NCBI GenBank assembly: GCA_036250195.1
Contig: JAVHZZ010000003.1
Span: 40,955,835-41,019,834, forward strand
Origin: Mixophyes australis
Lineage: Eukaryota; Chordata; Amphibia; Anura; Limnodynastidae
DNA: 64,000 bases
Direction: 5' to 3'
A model generated the notes under the pieces. The model was given only the letters and a program-made list of their open reading frames with translations. It had not been told where the DNA came from and ran no database searches. Positions within the stretch are counted from its first letter, which is position 1. Each line of letters begins with the position of its first letter. Below are positions 11,890-24,038 of this stretch, piece by piece. The translations under genes were made by a program, and so were the position numbers.

Positions 11890-13753
11890 CAGGGCCTGAT
11901 TAAGGGTTCTGGCCGCCCTAGGCTAATACGGCCGCAGCGCCCCCCCCCCCATGCCCCCTCCTCCGAATATATAGGTGTATAGGAACACTCCTGAATATGA
12001 ATGTTCAGGTGTATTCTCCAGCATTCAAATTTAGACAGATTGTGCCATTGTCTCTTACCTGTCCTTGCTCTTCTCTCTTGCAACTTTGTTATCCTCTCGC
12101 TGGCTTCTGGAAAGTTGGCGTCCTTTTTTGAAAATGCAAAAATGTATTATAATGCAAACCCTGAATGATTAGGCCCTTTAGTTAAAACAAAACACTCCAT
12201 TATGGCCAGCTAAAAGTACCCCATTGGACAGGCATATATATGCAATATCTGAATATTTGTTGTCAATCAAATACAAACCTCTACCAGCCCCATCTCACTA
12301 ATATTTAGTATTCTAGTGATTGCTGAGACCACCCATGTGACCACCACACAATCATGAGATTCTGCCCCCCAAAGCTGCTCTATTTTTTAAATACCCCCTG
12401 CAGCCGTTTTCCTTAACCACAACCCCCCCCCCCCACAGCCATTTTCCTTAACCCTTGCTGCAGCCATTTTCTTTACCTCCCACCCTGCATCCATCCCCCT
12501 TGCAGCTATTTTCCTTACCTCCACTCTGCTAGCTAGCTATCCCCCCCCCCGTCACATCAAAACTCCCCCAGTCACATATATCAGCCCCCCTCCTCTGCCC
12601 TCCTTCATACATATCAACCTCTCTCCCTCCCTATAGATTTTCATGGCAGTCCCCCCCCCTCCCACCCTATAGATTTGTATGACAGTCCCCCTCTCCCTCC
12701 CTATAGATATGCAGGGTAGTCCCCCCCCCTCCCTATAGATATGCAGGGTAGTTCCCCCCCTCCCTATAGATATGCAGGGTAGTTCCCCCCCCCCTTCCTA
12801 TAGATATGCAGTGCAGTTCCCCCTCCCTATAGATATGCAGGGCAGTTCTCCCCCTCCCTATAGATATGCAGGGCAGTTCCCCCCCTCCTTATAGATATGC
12901 AGGGCAGTTCCCCCCCCCCTCCCTATAGATATGCAGGGCAGTTCCCCCCCCCTCCCTATAGATAAGCAGGGCAGTTCCCCCCCTCCCTATAGATATGCAG
13001 GGCAGTTCCCCCCCCCTCCCTATAGATAAGCAGGGCAGTTCCCCCCCTCCCTATAGATATGCAGGGCAGTTCCCCCCCTCCCTATAGATATGCAGGGCAG
13101 TTCCCCCCCTCCCTATAGATATGCAGGGCAGTTCCCCCCCCCCCCTCCCTATAGATATGCAGGGCAGTTCCCCCCCCCTCCCTATAGATATGCAGGGCAG
13201 TTCCCCCCCCTCCCTATAGATATGCAGGGCAGTTCCCCCCCCCTCCCTATAGATATGCAGGGCAGTTCCCCCCCCTCCCTATAGATATGCAGGGCAGTTC
13301 CCCCCCTCCCTATAGATATGCAGGGCAGTTCCCCCCCCCCCTCCCTATAGATATGCAGGGCAGTTCCCCCCTTCACTTACCTGTAGTTGTGCCAGCGTCG
13401 CTCCTCTCCTCAGATCAGCAGATAGGAAGTGAAGACGTCCTGCTTCCTGTCTGCTGCACAGCAACAGGCAGCCTGGCGATTGGCTGTGTGTTGCTAACCA
13501 CTGACCACCAATGCTTTTGATCGTCGAGCCCTCCACCCCCCCCCCCCGCGGCGATCCCCAGCGGCGACCCCCCCCCCCCCTCCCCGAAAAAAAAAATGAA
13601 TGAAGAAAAAAAAAAAAATTTTTTTTTTTAAAAAAAAAAATTTAAAAAAAAAAAAAAATTAAAAAAAAATTAAAAATACCCACAGTGCAGCGCCCCCCGG
13701 GACCCAGCGCCCCAGGCTGCAGCCTGGTCAGCCTAGTGGTTGATCAGGCCCTG
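11890..13753. mobile_element. hAT-type non-autonomous element, 1.86 kb, with 8-bp TSD (CAAATCAG)
   Basis: Flanked by identical CAAATCAG at 11882-11889 and 13754-13761. The ends form a short inverted repeat: left CAGGGCCTGAT, right ATCAGGCCCTG. An 8-bp TSD and CA...TG ends are hallmarks of hAT transposons. The subterminal regions carry GCCCTAGGCTAAT on the left and CAGCCTAGTGG on the right. No transposase frame is present. The interior holds a C-rich minisatellite (12615-13372) and homopolymer runs of C, A and T at 13535-13680. It is much longer than the other hAT MITEs in the window because of this internal expansion. Confidence 0.9.
12615..13372. repeat. about 20 copies of a 30-34-bp C-rich minisatellite inside the hAT element
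   Basis: The unit is CCCTATAGATATGCAGGGCA followed by GTTC and a run of 5-11 C. Unit length varies mainly through the C run. The copies from about 12830 on are nearly identical, so the 3' part is the recently amplified part. The short frames it opens on both strands (13090-13284, 13182-13376) are repeat artefacts. Confidence 0.95.
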
Positions 13754-13761
13754 CAAATCAG

Positions 13762-15612
13762 GATGCAACCAATTATGTCCTCCTAGCAACACAACAAAAT
13801 CACTGAGAATCTGGGTCTATCGTTTATTATATGGGAAATACAAGCGAAGGGTTCACACGGCTGAAGCGTGCCATTATGTACTATAAAATAGATGATTTGT
13901 AGTGCGGAGAAGAATGGATGTTGGAAAACATTATGCTTGGATGTGCAAAGTGAAAATAACTAAATGAAAATTACTTGGATCCCCTGTGAACAGGACAATG
14001 TAATATGATTTTGTGGTACAAATATTTTGCAACAAGTAGTTCCTGACATGGTTAACGAGCACCCATCCTAGTTTACAACATTTGTGCTGTTATGTAAGAG
14101 ATTCCCTCATGTCTAAACCTCTAGCAGAACCTTATGTGGAAACAAACCACCACATCAATCATTTGTCTGGAATTATAGTGGCTACTCTGAGTATTACATA
14201 ATTATCTATAATTAAATATATATACATTATTAACTTCATTGCTCTTTTTATTAGCATTCATTTGGAGAGATAAATGGTTATTCCGCTTTAGCTTTTCCTA
14301 GAAAAGTAACCAAAACTACCAAAACAAAGGATATGAAGCTACTTCAGTGGTGTTAATTACCGCTTACATAAAGAGGTATTGACTATTGTCCCACAATTGC
14401 AATGACAATTTTATCCTAAAAGCTGAGTTGGGCAAGTCTGCAAATGTGAATCTAGCTGGACAACAGGACTGTGATCTTATGTCTCTGTGACAATTCAGCC
14501 ATTTCAATATCTATGGACCTATTATCCAGTGATTGCATAACAATGAAACTATTGTGTTGATATAATGGGATGGTAATGACTTAAGTGATATTCTCTAATT
14601 GTTAGTCATTTATTGACAGTTAATGGTATGGCTTATAACTCATTTTGATTCTTGTGCTCAAAAGGCTTTGGAAGGTATGCATGGGAAGATATCCATTATC
14701 TGGCTTGTTTACAGTCATTTTATATATACATATATCATTGACAGCTGACTAAAAATGTTAAAAGAAAACTACAAAATAGTTATATAGCTTTAGTAGATAT
14801 TCAAATCAGGTTTAATGTCTAAGCTTACAGTTATCCTTACAAGTCAAAACAGATGTTCTAAGCCTCGCTCCACAAGAAGTCGCCCAATGTAGTCTACCCA
14901 GTCCGATCATTGAACAGTCAGATAAGTAAGTAATATGGCTCAGTGGGTGGCCAAATGGCAGAGATCCATCAATTCGGGTACAATGCTGAGTTACATGTTC
15001 AAATTATAGCCACACTGTTCCCACATCTAGCGTGACCACCACTTCTAGTTAGGTCATCAGCACAGCACATCTCCTGCTGGAGGATTTACTGTCGTTACAG
15101 ATCAGTTCAAATCTTACTGTATTGGCCAATCATTGCACAGGAACACACAAGGTGCAATGATTGACCACTCTGTTCCATGATGACCAAACTTGCCACTGAA
15201 ATCTGAAGGTATGTAAAATTTTCGAAAGGCTCCCATTGTTGAGTTGCCTAGCAATAAATCTTGAATGCTTTTGTTGTTGTAGTCCACAGATTGTCTGAGT
15301 CTTGATGGTATAGCAGCGGAAACCAGACAGATTCAGGGGTTGATCTTCTCTAAATAGCAAACCATGTAGTGTATAGTATGTGTAATACCAGTGATTTGCT
15401 GCAGTGCTGCAAGTATTAGGAATAATAATTGTGGGAAGTGTATGAAGCTCTGACCTACACACACCTCCAGTCCCTCCCTGGACTAGATATGCCTCACATG
15501 GCACTGATGATATGGCTCCAAGGCAATAATGATTGGCTGCTACGCAGAACCTTGATGATATCTCTCACAAATACTTGATGCCAGTTGTTTTAGGGTCTTT
15601 CAGTGCTTTACT
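13762..15612. other. no gene recognised
   Basis: Unique-looking AT-rich DNA. The longest frame, minus 15130-15504 (124 codons), has no recognisable domain and no supporting context, so I do not annotate it as a gene. This is a candidate stretch of ordinary intergenic or intronic sequence. Confidence 0.45.
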
Positions 15613-17440
15613 ACTAATTATTATTATTATCTTAGATTTGTACGGTGCCACAGTGCTCAGCAGCGCCATACAGAAGGGGAAACAGTACATACATAAAACA
15701 GAAACATACAAGGTAGACAAAATAAATGCAAACATGAAAACAAAGGGTATGAAGGACCGTGCTCATTAGAGAGCTTACATTCTAAGTGGAAGAGGGCACA
15801 GCTGAAACAAGAGGAGCAAATGTGGTTCATTCAGTGGAGATTGGGACAGTTGTGATTAGTTAGTTAGTAAGTTAGTTGCATTAGTGTGAATAGTGTTATC
15901 GGGGATAAGGTCACCTCTAAAAAAAGAGATGGGTTATCAAAGAGCATCTAAAGATTTGAAAGGTTGTGGGAAAGTCTGATTGAGCGTGGTAAGGAATTCC
16001 ATAAGTGGGGAGCAGCACGGGAGAAGTCTTGTAGTGAGTGAGAGGTGGTTATCAGAGATGAGACAAGGCGGCGGTCAGAGGTAGATCTAAGAGGGTGGAA
16101 GGGAGAGTATTTTGATATGAGATTTGAGATGTATGCAAGGGTGATGTAGCTTTGTAGGTAAGGATGAGTAATTTGAATTTGATGCTGGAGGACACAAGGA
16201 GCAAGTGTAGGGATTTGCAAAGTGGTGCAGCAGAAGTAGAACAGTGAGAGAGGTAGAGCAGCAGCATTTAGGATGGATTCATGTGTGGATATTATGGGTC
16301 TCAGGAGTTCCAGATAGCAGGAGGTTGCAATAATCAAGATGGGAGATGATGAGGGAATGGATAAGAGTTTTAGTAGTAGCATGTTGAGTCAGAAAAGGGC
16401 GAATTATGGCAATGTTTTTAAGGTGGAGCCGACAAGACTGGGAGAGAGTCTGGATGTGAGGAATAAAGCAGATGGCAGAGTCAAATGTGACACCAAGGCA
16501 GCGGGCTTGGGAGACTCTGGCAGGAGGGAAGATAATAAGCTCTGTTTTGGACATGTTGAGCTTTAGGTAGCGTTGGGACATCCATGTGATAGCAGAAAGA
16601 CAGTTGGTTACACAAGACAGTACAGAAGGAGAGAGGTCAGGGGAAGAGATATAGATTTGGGTGTCATCAGCGTAGAGGTGGCATTGGAGGCCGAATGAGC
16701 GAATTAGTTCCCCAAAAGAAGTGGTGTGCAATGAAAAAAGTAAAGGGCCAAGAACAGAGACTTGTGGGACCCCAACAGATAGTGGGGGTGGAGGGGAGGA
16801 TGTGCCAGAGGTAGAAATACTAGAGGAGCAGTTTGATAGGTAGGAAGTGAACCAAGAAAGAACTGTCACGACGGCCAATGGAGTGAAGGGTGTGTAGGAG
16901 AAGAGGGTGATCAACAGTGTCAAAAGCAGCAGAGAGGGCCAGGAGAATGAGTATGGAGAAATGACCTTTAGACTTTGCAGTAAGTAGATCATTGATCACT
17001 TTTGTGAGAGCAGTTCCAGAGTAATGTTGCGGGCGGAAGCTTGATTGCAGAGAGTCAAGAATGGCGTGAGAGGAGAGAAAGTGAGACAGGGGTTTGTACA
17101 CTAATCGCTCAAGTAGTTTGGAGGCAAAGGAGAGGAGAGAAATAGAGCAGTAGTTGGAGAGAGAGGCTGGATCAAGAGATGGTTTCTTTAGAATTGGTGA
17201 GACAAGCGCATGTATAAAGGAGGATGGAAATGTGCCTGTGGAGAGACAGGTTAAAGAGGTGAGTTAGAGGTGGACATGCAGTGGAGGAGAGGGAGCATAG
17301 AAGTTGGGAGGGAATAGGGTCGAGGGGACATGATGCAGGGTGAGATGATAAGATGAGTGCAGAGACTTCATCTTCAGTTACTGGAGGGAATGAATTAAGG
17401 GTGGATTAGGGAGTGTAGAATGATGAGCTGGATGGTGCAA
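15613..17440 (-). pseudogene. L2-clade LINE, 5'-truncated copy with well preserved RT
   Basis: The minus-strand translation carries a linker motif (CPLDPIPSQLL, near 17340), RT motif A ([14 protein letters not shown] in 16820-17101), catalytic [10 protein letters not shown] in 16279-16992, then LKLNMSKTE and LGVTFDS. The C-terminal part has [14 protein letters not shown] and APHLWNSLPRSIRL (15948-16382). The 3' UTR runs to an (ATT)n tail at 15613-15633. The endonuclease is absent, so the copy is 5'-truncated within the segment before RT. Frame changes near 16900 and 16300 and a stop near 17405 disable it. It is closely related to the copy at 5.4-8.1 kb and better preserved in the RT core. Confidence 0.9.
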
Positions 17441-17557
17441 TTTCATGGGTCTTTAAGTTCACTTCACATAAGAAAAGGAAACTTACACAACTGTTAGTGA
17501 GTGAGCACATATCCTGACTTTCTCTGTCCCTTCATGAGATTTATAATAGTCAAAATT
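17421..17557 (+). repeat. direct duplication, copy 1 (partner 18111-18247)
   Basis: About 137 bp beginning GAGCTGGATGGTGCAATTTC and ending near GATTTATAATAGTCAAAA is repeated about 690 bp downstream with few substitutions and a small indel. It lies at the 5' boundary of the truncated L2. The pair could be a local segmental duplication or termini of an unrecognised element. Confidence 0.85.
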
Positions 17558-18110
17558 GTTAAAAGGATGGGGATATTAGGACTCCAGGTCACCTGTAACA
17601 CTGGTGGTTCTCAGATGGGAAGTTTGAGCCCTCCCTATACCCTCCAACACACAGCTGTGTAAATAGCAGGGCTTACAAGATGCCACTAATGAAACTCTCC
17701 CAGCAGTCCAAGACTTTTCAGTTGCAAAGTGTGATATACAAAAACTGAACTATATACTTTTCTCTTTGTCCTGGTCTTGGCCTTCCAAGCAATATCAGCC
17801 TGGTTTCCTAATGGTATCAGTCATCACTCGTCTAACACACCATACAGACCTAGCCTTGTACGTAAGTCCCTTCTCCAATCAAAGGCCTCTCCTTGGCTGC
17901 AAACAAAGTCTTGAGATGTTCTGCAAACTCATAGGTGACACATGGATATAAATGTGTCATTATGCTTACCTTGCAAAATGTTTGTGCCCGCTCTCCAGCT
18001 TGTTTTGTCTGCACCCTAGGATCCTGTCTCTGCTGTCCAGCACCGTTTACGCCACTGTGTAAACTATGAAAGGGTCAAAAGTTCATGTTCCACAAGTTAT
18101 CATAGGTAAC
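17558..18110. other. no gene recognised between the two duplicate copies
   Basis: No coding or repeat signature is recognised apart from the flanking duplication. Frame 17766-17951 on plus has no family features. Confidence 0.45.
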
Positions 18111-18247
18111 AATGACGAGCTGGATGGTGCAATTTCATGGGTCTTTAAGTTCAGTTCACATAAGAATAGGAAACTTGCACAACTGTTAGTGAGTGAGCAC
18201 ATATCCTGACTTTCTGTGACAATTCATGAGATTTATGATAGTCAAAA
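18111..18247 (+). repeat. direct duplication, copy 2 (partner 17421-17557)
   Basis: Matches copy 1 from GAGCTGGATGGTGCAATTTC through TATCCTGACTTTCT to TTCATGAGATTTAT, in the same orientation. Spacing between copies is about 690 bp. Confidence 0.85.
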
Positions 18248-18503
18248 GATGTTGAATGATAGCATGAAACAAACGTCGCTAAATTATTTATTGAGCTATG
18301 AGCTAACTCAAGAGTCTAATTATTTATTGCTGCGTTTTATACTGTTGTATTGCCATGACAGCTGAGCAATACTCAACGATAAGTAATTTTTTTATCGCCG
18401 AGATAAAAATAAAAAATGAAAAGTAGTTGAGATTAGTCAAAAATCCAATGGGCAAAGTACGTCTCTCAAGTTAGGCTTGCAGCCACTGGTCTAGCGGACT
18501 AAC

Positions 18504-18650
18504 CAGTGGAGGAACTACCATTGGTGCAGTAGGTGCGGTACACAGGGGCCCATAGAGATAATGGGGCCCGTTGCATGGGGAGCTAGCGAGCTGTGGACCC
18601 CGGTTCCCTCCTCCCCGCTTCCCTGCACTGGCACCCACATTCCGCCTCTG
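18504..18650. mobile_element. hAT-type MITE, 147 bp, TSD GGA(C/T)TAAC
   Basis: The left end is CAGTGGAGGAACTACCATTG and the right end is CATTCCGCCTCTG, which pairs with it as a degenerate TIR. Flanks are GGACTAAC (18496-18503) and GGATTAAC (18651-18658), 7 of 8 identical. The same family occurs at 50491-50647, sharing GGCCCAT(A/G)GAGATAATG and the CCCTCCTCCCCGC block. No coding capacity. Confidence 0.85.
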
Positions 18651-18689
18651 GGATTAACGTAGGCTATGTTAAGTAAGAGCGTTCCAACG

Positions 18690-18853
18690 CAAATGTCCCA
18701 TAGAGTGTAAGCTTGCGAGCAAGGCCCTCTTACCTCTCTGTACGTATGTATTAACCAGTATTGTTTTATCACTTTTGTTCCCCCCAATTGTAAAGCGCTA
18801 CGGAATCTGCTGGCGCTATATAAATAAATGATGATGATGATGATGATGATGAA
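18690..18853 (+). mobile_element. L2 LINE 3'-end fragment
   Basis: Reads GTGTAAGCTTGCGAGCAAGG, then a pyrimidine-rich stretch, then GTAAAGCGCTACGGAATCTG CTGGCGCTATATAAATAAATG and (ATG)n. This is the typical L2 3' UTR and tail. Its last 45 bases are clearly related to the V-SINE 3' ends in the window. It is a heavily 5'-truncated copy. Confidence 0.8.
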
Positions 18854-19017
18854 ATGCTGCAGATTCTGTGTTTGTTGTAAGTATGCCTGGCTTCAGTCGT
18901 ATTTTTCCACCAGCTACAAGACAGGTGTAAATACATACCAGCTAATAGTGATGATTGACACGGCATAGTCTTTGATTTAAAAGTTACACATATGCGTACT
19001 GCTAGCTATCACAGAAC

Positions 19018-19277
19018 CAGTGGCGGATCCAGGGGGGAAGGATCGCCCCTAGAAAGGGGTTGCTGCTGGCGGCTGCACGCTATGTGCAGGTCTGTTCGGC
19101 AGAAACAGTCAGGGAGAGTGTGCTGCCCAGCTGCTCTGGACAGCACACTCTCCCTGCCTGTCTCTGCTGAACGGACCTGCACATAGTGTGCAGCCGCAGG
19201 CAGCCTTAGTTATCAAAAAGGGGTCAGGGACTAAATCGCCCCCACGGCCCCTAAAAAAAAATCTAGATGCGCCCCTG
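19018..19277. mobile_element. hAT-type MITE, 260 bp, perfect TSD CACAGAAC
   Basis: Left end CAGTGGCGGATCCAGG, right end CTAGATGCGCCCCTG, flanked by CACAGAAC at 19010-19017 and 19278-19285. The centre is a large inverted repeat around GGGAGAGTGTGCTG and CAGCACACTCTCCC, so single strands can fold back. Same family as 39869-40165 and 45941-46240. No coding sequence; the short frames here are artefacts. Confidence 0.92.
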
Positions 19278-19285
19278 CACAGAAC

Positions 19286-21779
19286 AAAGGTATGCAACTA
19301 AGATATACTATAAAAATGCATTTTATGTATAATACACTTTGAACGCATCTTAATTTATGTAATTAATGTAAAAAAATACATATTTTTTAAATAAATATTT
19401 ATATAAATGATCATACTGATAACAGTTGTTATTTTACTTTATGACCAAATAAAAGTTTTATACTCTGCCAAGCGACCTTTAATTGTACTTGCGCATGCGC
19501 GTATACTGCGCTCTGTTCTGTGTGTTTACGCACGGCAAGTACTGTTTAGGCAGAGCGCACTAACACCCAGATTTAAATTGAAATGTATCTTGAGATCCGC
19601 TTGGATTTGAATACGGTCGGAACTACGCACCAGTTCTGTGCACTTTTTAAACATGCAACTTACGTGCAAGTAGAGTTCGGACTTCAAGCCCTTCAGCTGT
19701 TTCAAATATGTTTTATTTCACCCTGTTGATTTATTTGAGGAATTTATTGTCCTCAAAAAACCCTGTTTGAATTGCTTCCAAAGAAACTTTACCATAGATA
19801 TGTGCCTTTGTTGAAAAGGTCTGTTATAAATTGCTTTAAGTAATTAATGTAAACTGAGCTAAAATATGGTGCCAGTTTGCATTTCCAATAGGTTCACACA
19901 TACATTATAGGTCCATTTAAAAAGCCAACAATTCTGACGTTAATTGGTAACACCACACAAAATCTAAGAACCTTTTGTCTCCACTTGTAGATAACGGATG
20001 TCGATTATTTTATTTGTTTAACTTAATGGCAAAGTGCAAGGTTCTATCTCTTTCACTCTCATTAAATATTGCTTTCTTTTACACTGTGGGATTTGTTAAT
20101 GGCATTGCGGAAAGTTATCATGCGATCAATACTCTTATATAACATAAAACGGTCAGTTTAAGTGATCATCAATCAATATACTTAGAGCATAAAGACCGCT
20201 TTTATCAGACAGATGACTTTACCTAGTGTCATCACCTAGAGAGCATGTATTTAATGGTACAGAGGTCACTTTAAGAACAAAATAGTATGTCAAGGTAGTC
20301 AGCACAGAAGAATTTTCTGAAACCACTAGAGATGTAATTATGCTAGTAATGAACATAGCCATAACTGGACATTTTAGTGCCCTGGGTTAGAGAGAACACA
20401 GGTGCTCCCCCATCTTGGTGAGAGTGATAGTAGATGCCGCCTTAAGCAGTGGCGACCACTGAAGGAGGTATGATTAGCTTACTCTACTCTGGAGGCATTG
20501 CCTAGTCCCTCATGAGGGCTAGATTGCGAATTTTATTTAATGTAGAGACCTATTTTCCTTCCACCAGCCCTGACATTAATTTAATAGCATTTCCATTTAA
20601 TAAATAGGCTTATTTCCCCCCAAATCTATCAAGTTAATATATTCAAATTTCTGCCAATGCGCACACATTACATTGATAGCCCCCACATCAAATTAATATG
20701 CCCACATAACATTAATAGTCTTTCCCAGCACTCCGGTTGGGATGGTGTTCTATTCAGGGACAAGCACATCTCACATGCTCATTTCTGTCTCTGCAGTGTA
20801 AGTAGCGGAGACAGAGGCGAGGGGAGGAGAGAGCAAGAGGGAGGAGAGAAGGCAGCGGAAGAAAGAGAAAATAGGAGAAACTAATCCCTCATTTGCAGAA
20901 TGTACAGTGAAGTGTCTGGTCCCGGGAGAGCGGGGAGCCACCAGAAGCACAGCGATGGCTGTAAGAAAAAGATGGAGTGACTCAGGCGGCCCAGAGGCAC
21001 CATTATGATCTGAGTGTGTGTCTAATGAGCTAAATTTCAAATGAGCTAAATGTCTAATTAACTCTATTTAGAGACTATGGGCCTGATTTCATCAAAGCAC
21101 GCATTCTGAACGCAACCCGCGTATAGAGTTGTACGCACGTATTTAGGCTTTGCGTACTCCTGAATTCATCAAGGCACAGATCTCTAGATGCGCGTGCTTT
21201 TGAAATCGGGGGCAGGTCTGCTGTGCTCTACAACACAAGACACTGCAGGATACATCCAATACCTATGTGGATTATAAATTTGCAAAAGAACGCGCAGGAA
21301 AAAAAATAATGAATTTATGTCACATGATAATAATATAGACATTAATAACAGTTTTTTTTTTTTTAAAAGTGTTATGTAAAAAAAATGCTATTAAATACAT
21401 TTATTAGGATGATCTTGATGTCTACTGAGTATAAAATACATTATAATAGTATACCTATATAGGTAAATTTTATATAAATTTTAGTTGGGTCCAATCCTAT
21501 AAGATTCCTTCATTATTATTGACCTTTTAGGTCCGCCAGTGTTTATTAGCCCCATTGGACACTCACTCATTTTAATATTTTGCTTTTTCAATTGTAACGT
21601 TTTATAGGTATAGAATAAAAGTTAGATTTTATGTGTGTTTAGAGTTGTAGTCCCACATGGCAATATATAAGAGTCCCTGAGTGGGGGAATATAATCTGAC
21701 ATATACGATAGGTCTATCTATTTATAGATTTATATCCCTTAGGTAGGAGAGCCCCTGACATGTAGTATATTATATTATA

Positions 21780-21810
<31 letters not shown>

Positions 21811-24038
21811 TATAGAGGGCGCACTCTGCACATGATATCAGTTACCAGTCAATATTGGACTGAATAATCCATAAGGATTGTGTAAGATATTGATGGTTTA
21901 ACAATTGATATCATATTGTGCAGAGAGTTTCTTCATTTATAAAAGGCTTTGCATAACAAAAATGTGCAGTGAAAGTTTGTCATTGCATCTGATTGGCCAA
22001 GCCAGAGCGGACACCCAATCAGGTACAATGACACCCTTCTACTAAGCAGCATTTACATAAAAAATATCCAGACTATTATAGTAGTGGTTCCAGGCACCGA
22101 CAGTGCCGTTTATTTCCCAAACCATGACCATCCTGGGGATGATGGTTTCATAAACAACAGCAGCAAAAACTTTTGGAGTTACACTATATATTTGACTCCA
22201 ACAGAACTATATTATTTATTTATCTATTGCCATCAGTTTTTTTGTCCCTTATCTGCATGAGTTTATAATATATGGGACAAGGTTTGGAGAACACTCAATC
22301 TGTCAATTGTAACTGTAAATCTTTCAACGTGTTGCCAAATGGCTCTGCAAAATATGCAGATGAATACTAATGGAGAGACGAGGACACACTGCGATACTGA
22401 TTATGTAGGCACATGGAGAGGTATACTGTATCCGAGAACATAGTGCCAGAGCAACTGTAGGAGAGTGAGAGCACACAGTAGACGTGTGTTGCTCCCAGTG
22501 GGACACAACTTGGAATGCCTTCGATATTGCAGCTGTTAGAGGTACAGCGAGCTACAGACAGGACGGCTCTTGTAATAAGCCGTAGACGGGCTCCGAATGA
22601 GTGGTACATTGATACCAGCTGTCATTGAGCTGGAACTGCTGTCAGATTGTCTGTTATTTACGCTCTGAATTTTTAAAGGTATTAAAATACAACTTAGCAC
22701 AGCACAGCGATAACAAGATATTTATATATTGTGGGGTTCAGTTAGAGGTCGGAACGTATGTTGGGAAAAAATGCACATAAAGAATCATATTGACATGCAT
22801 TCATTGCGACGGACGCATCTCAAGATGCTTCCAGCTCAAAAACAGTAGTGTTTACGCCGGGCATCCGTCTGATGTAACAAGTGGGTATACTTAGGCCCCA
22901 AATAGCGTAGAGCTAGCGTACCGATGTGATTTGACAGTGTTAGTCGTAAATGCTAAAGTTGTATTAGCATACCACTGAACATTATGCTGTAGTATTTGGG
23001 ACAAATTTAGCATATGCAAAAAGGGGCGATAGTCTCTCACATTGAGGGGCAAAGTGCTTCCGAAACGCTAAGTGGCCCCCCACCCCCTTCCCTAGTAACA
23101 CCCTTGAATTGCCACAATCTTGTCCTCTGATGCGTGCAGCACATACTGACCATTGATGTCCCCACTCAAACAACTATACACGGATATGTGCATATGTATT
23201 TGTGATACACATGTGCAGTATGTCTTATGCAAAAAAAAAGCATGTACATTCAGCTCTCAATGAGCCCTTATATGAGTTACAGACATCTGTGAGATATAGT
23301 GAAGCACATAGGGCCTGATGCAAAGTTGAACTCAACTTGAACGTAATTTATGGCACAAAACTTTGCAGACAAAAATCGCTTATTTTGGCCCATATGCTGA
23401 GTTAGGTGTTTTTCGCTGGTGATAGAGTTCTGTCTTATTTTGCCCTATACAACAAACAGTGACAACACTGCTCTGGTAAAATTTGCCAACAACAATGACT
23501 TCTCCATGGATTCTCAGCAGGATGATAACAGATAAAAAACATTTAGACCATGCTTTTATTTTTTGAGGGTTTTTTAATATTTGTAAACCATTTTAAAAAA
23601 AAAATTGTTTCTATTTTTAAACAATTGTTTTTGTTTTTTAACCAAGTGGAGCAGAGCTTTCAGTTCCATTGCACAGATGCGAGCCGGATAGCCGACTCAC
23701 AAATGTATATATATACGGAGACTGGCCTGGCAAAGCTGTAACTAATCCTCAACGCTCCGAGCCAATATCACTCAGCTGCAATATTTTTATTGATACGTTC
23801 CTGTGATACACAAATTTTTTTTATCACCGTAAACGAAGATAAACACTCTGCCTTATCACCAAAGATAGGCTTCTTATTTTCTTCTATAATCTGCATTAAT
23901 GACATTTTACCAGCTGTATTTCGATTTGCTATTGTGACCGTATTTTCTAACGACCGTAACTCTGTACATGATATTCCCTCAGGTGTACACTTTATCTTTT
24001 CATCCTGGTTTACTTAAAAGCTTTGCACTCTCTAGTGA
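19286..24038. other. no gene recognised; minor repeats only
   Basis: This 4.7 kb is the longest stretch without a clear element. Visible items are an (AT)n run at about 21778-21811; a GGGCCTGATTTCATCAAAGC segment at 21078-21220 with a partly inverted second half (TCATCAAGGCACAGA), probably a MITE remnant; and a short inverted pair at 21979-22032. A segment at 23700-23830 resembles 42890-43020. No open frame here has a recognised domain. If the window holds host regulatory sequence, this is where I would look first. Confidence 0.45.

Noticed and set aside
13090..13376. Proline/glutamine-rich short proteins
   Set aside because: These are translations of the C-rich minisatellite inside the hAT element.
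15130..15504. 124-codon minus-strand gene
   Set aside because: No recognisable motif, no splice context, isolated. Length is compatible with chance.
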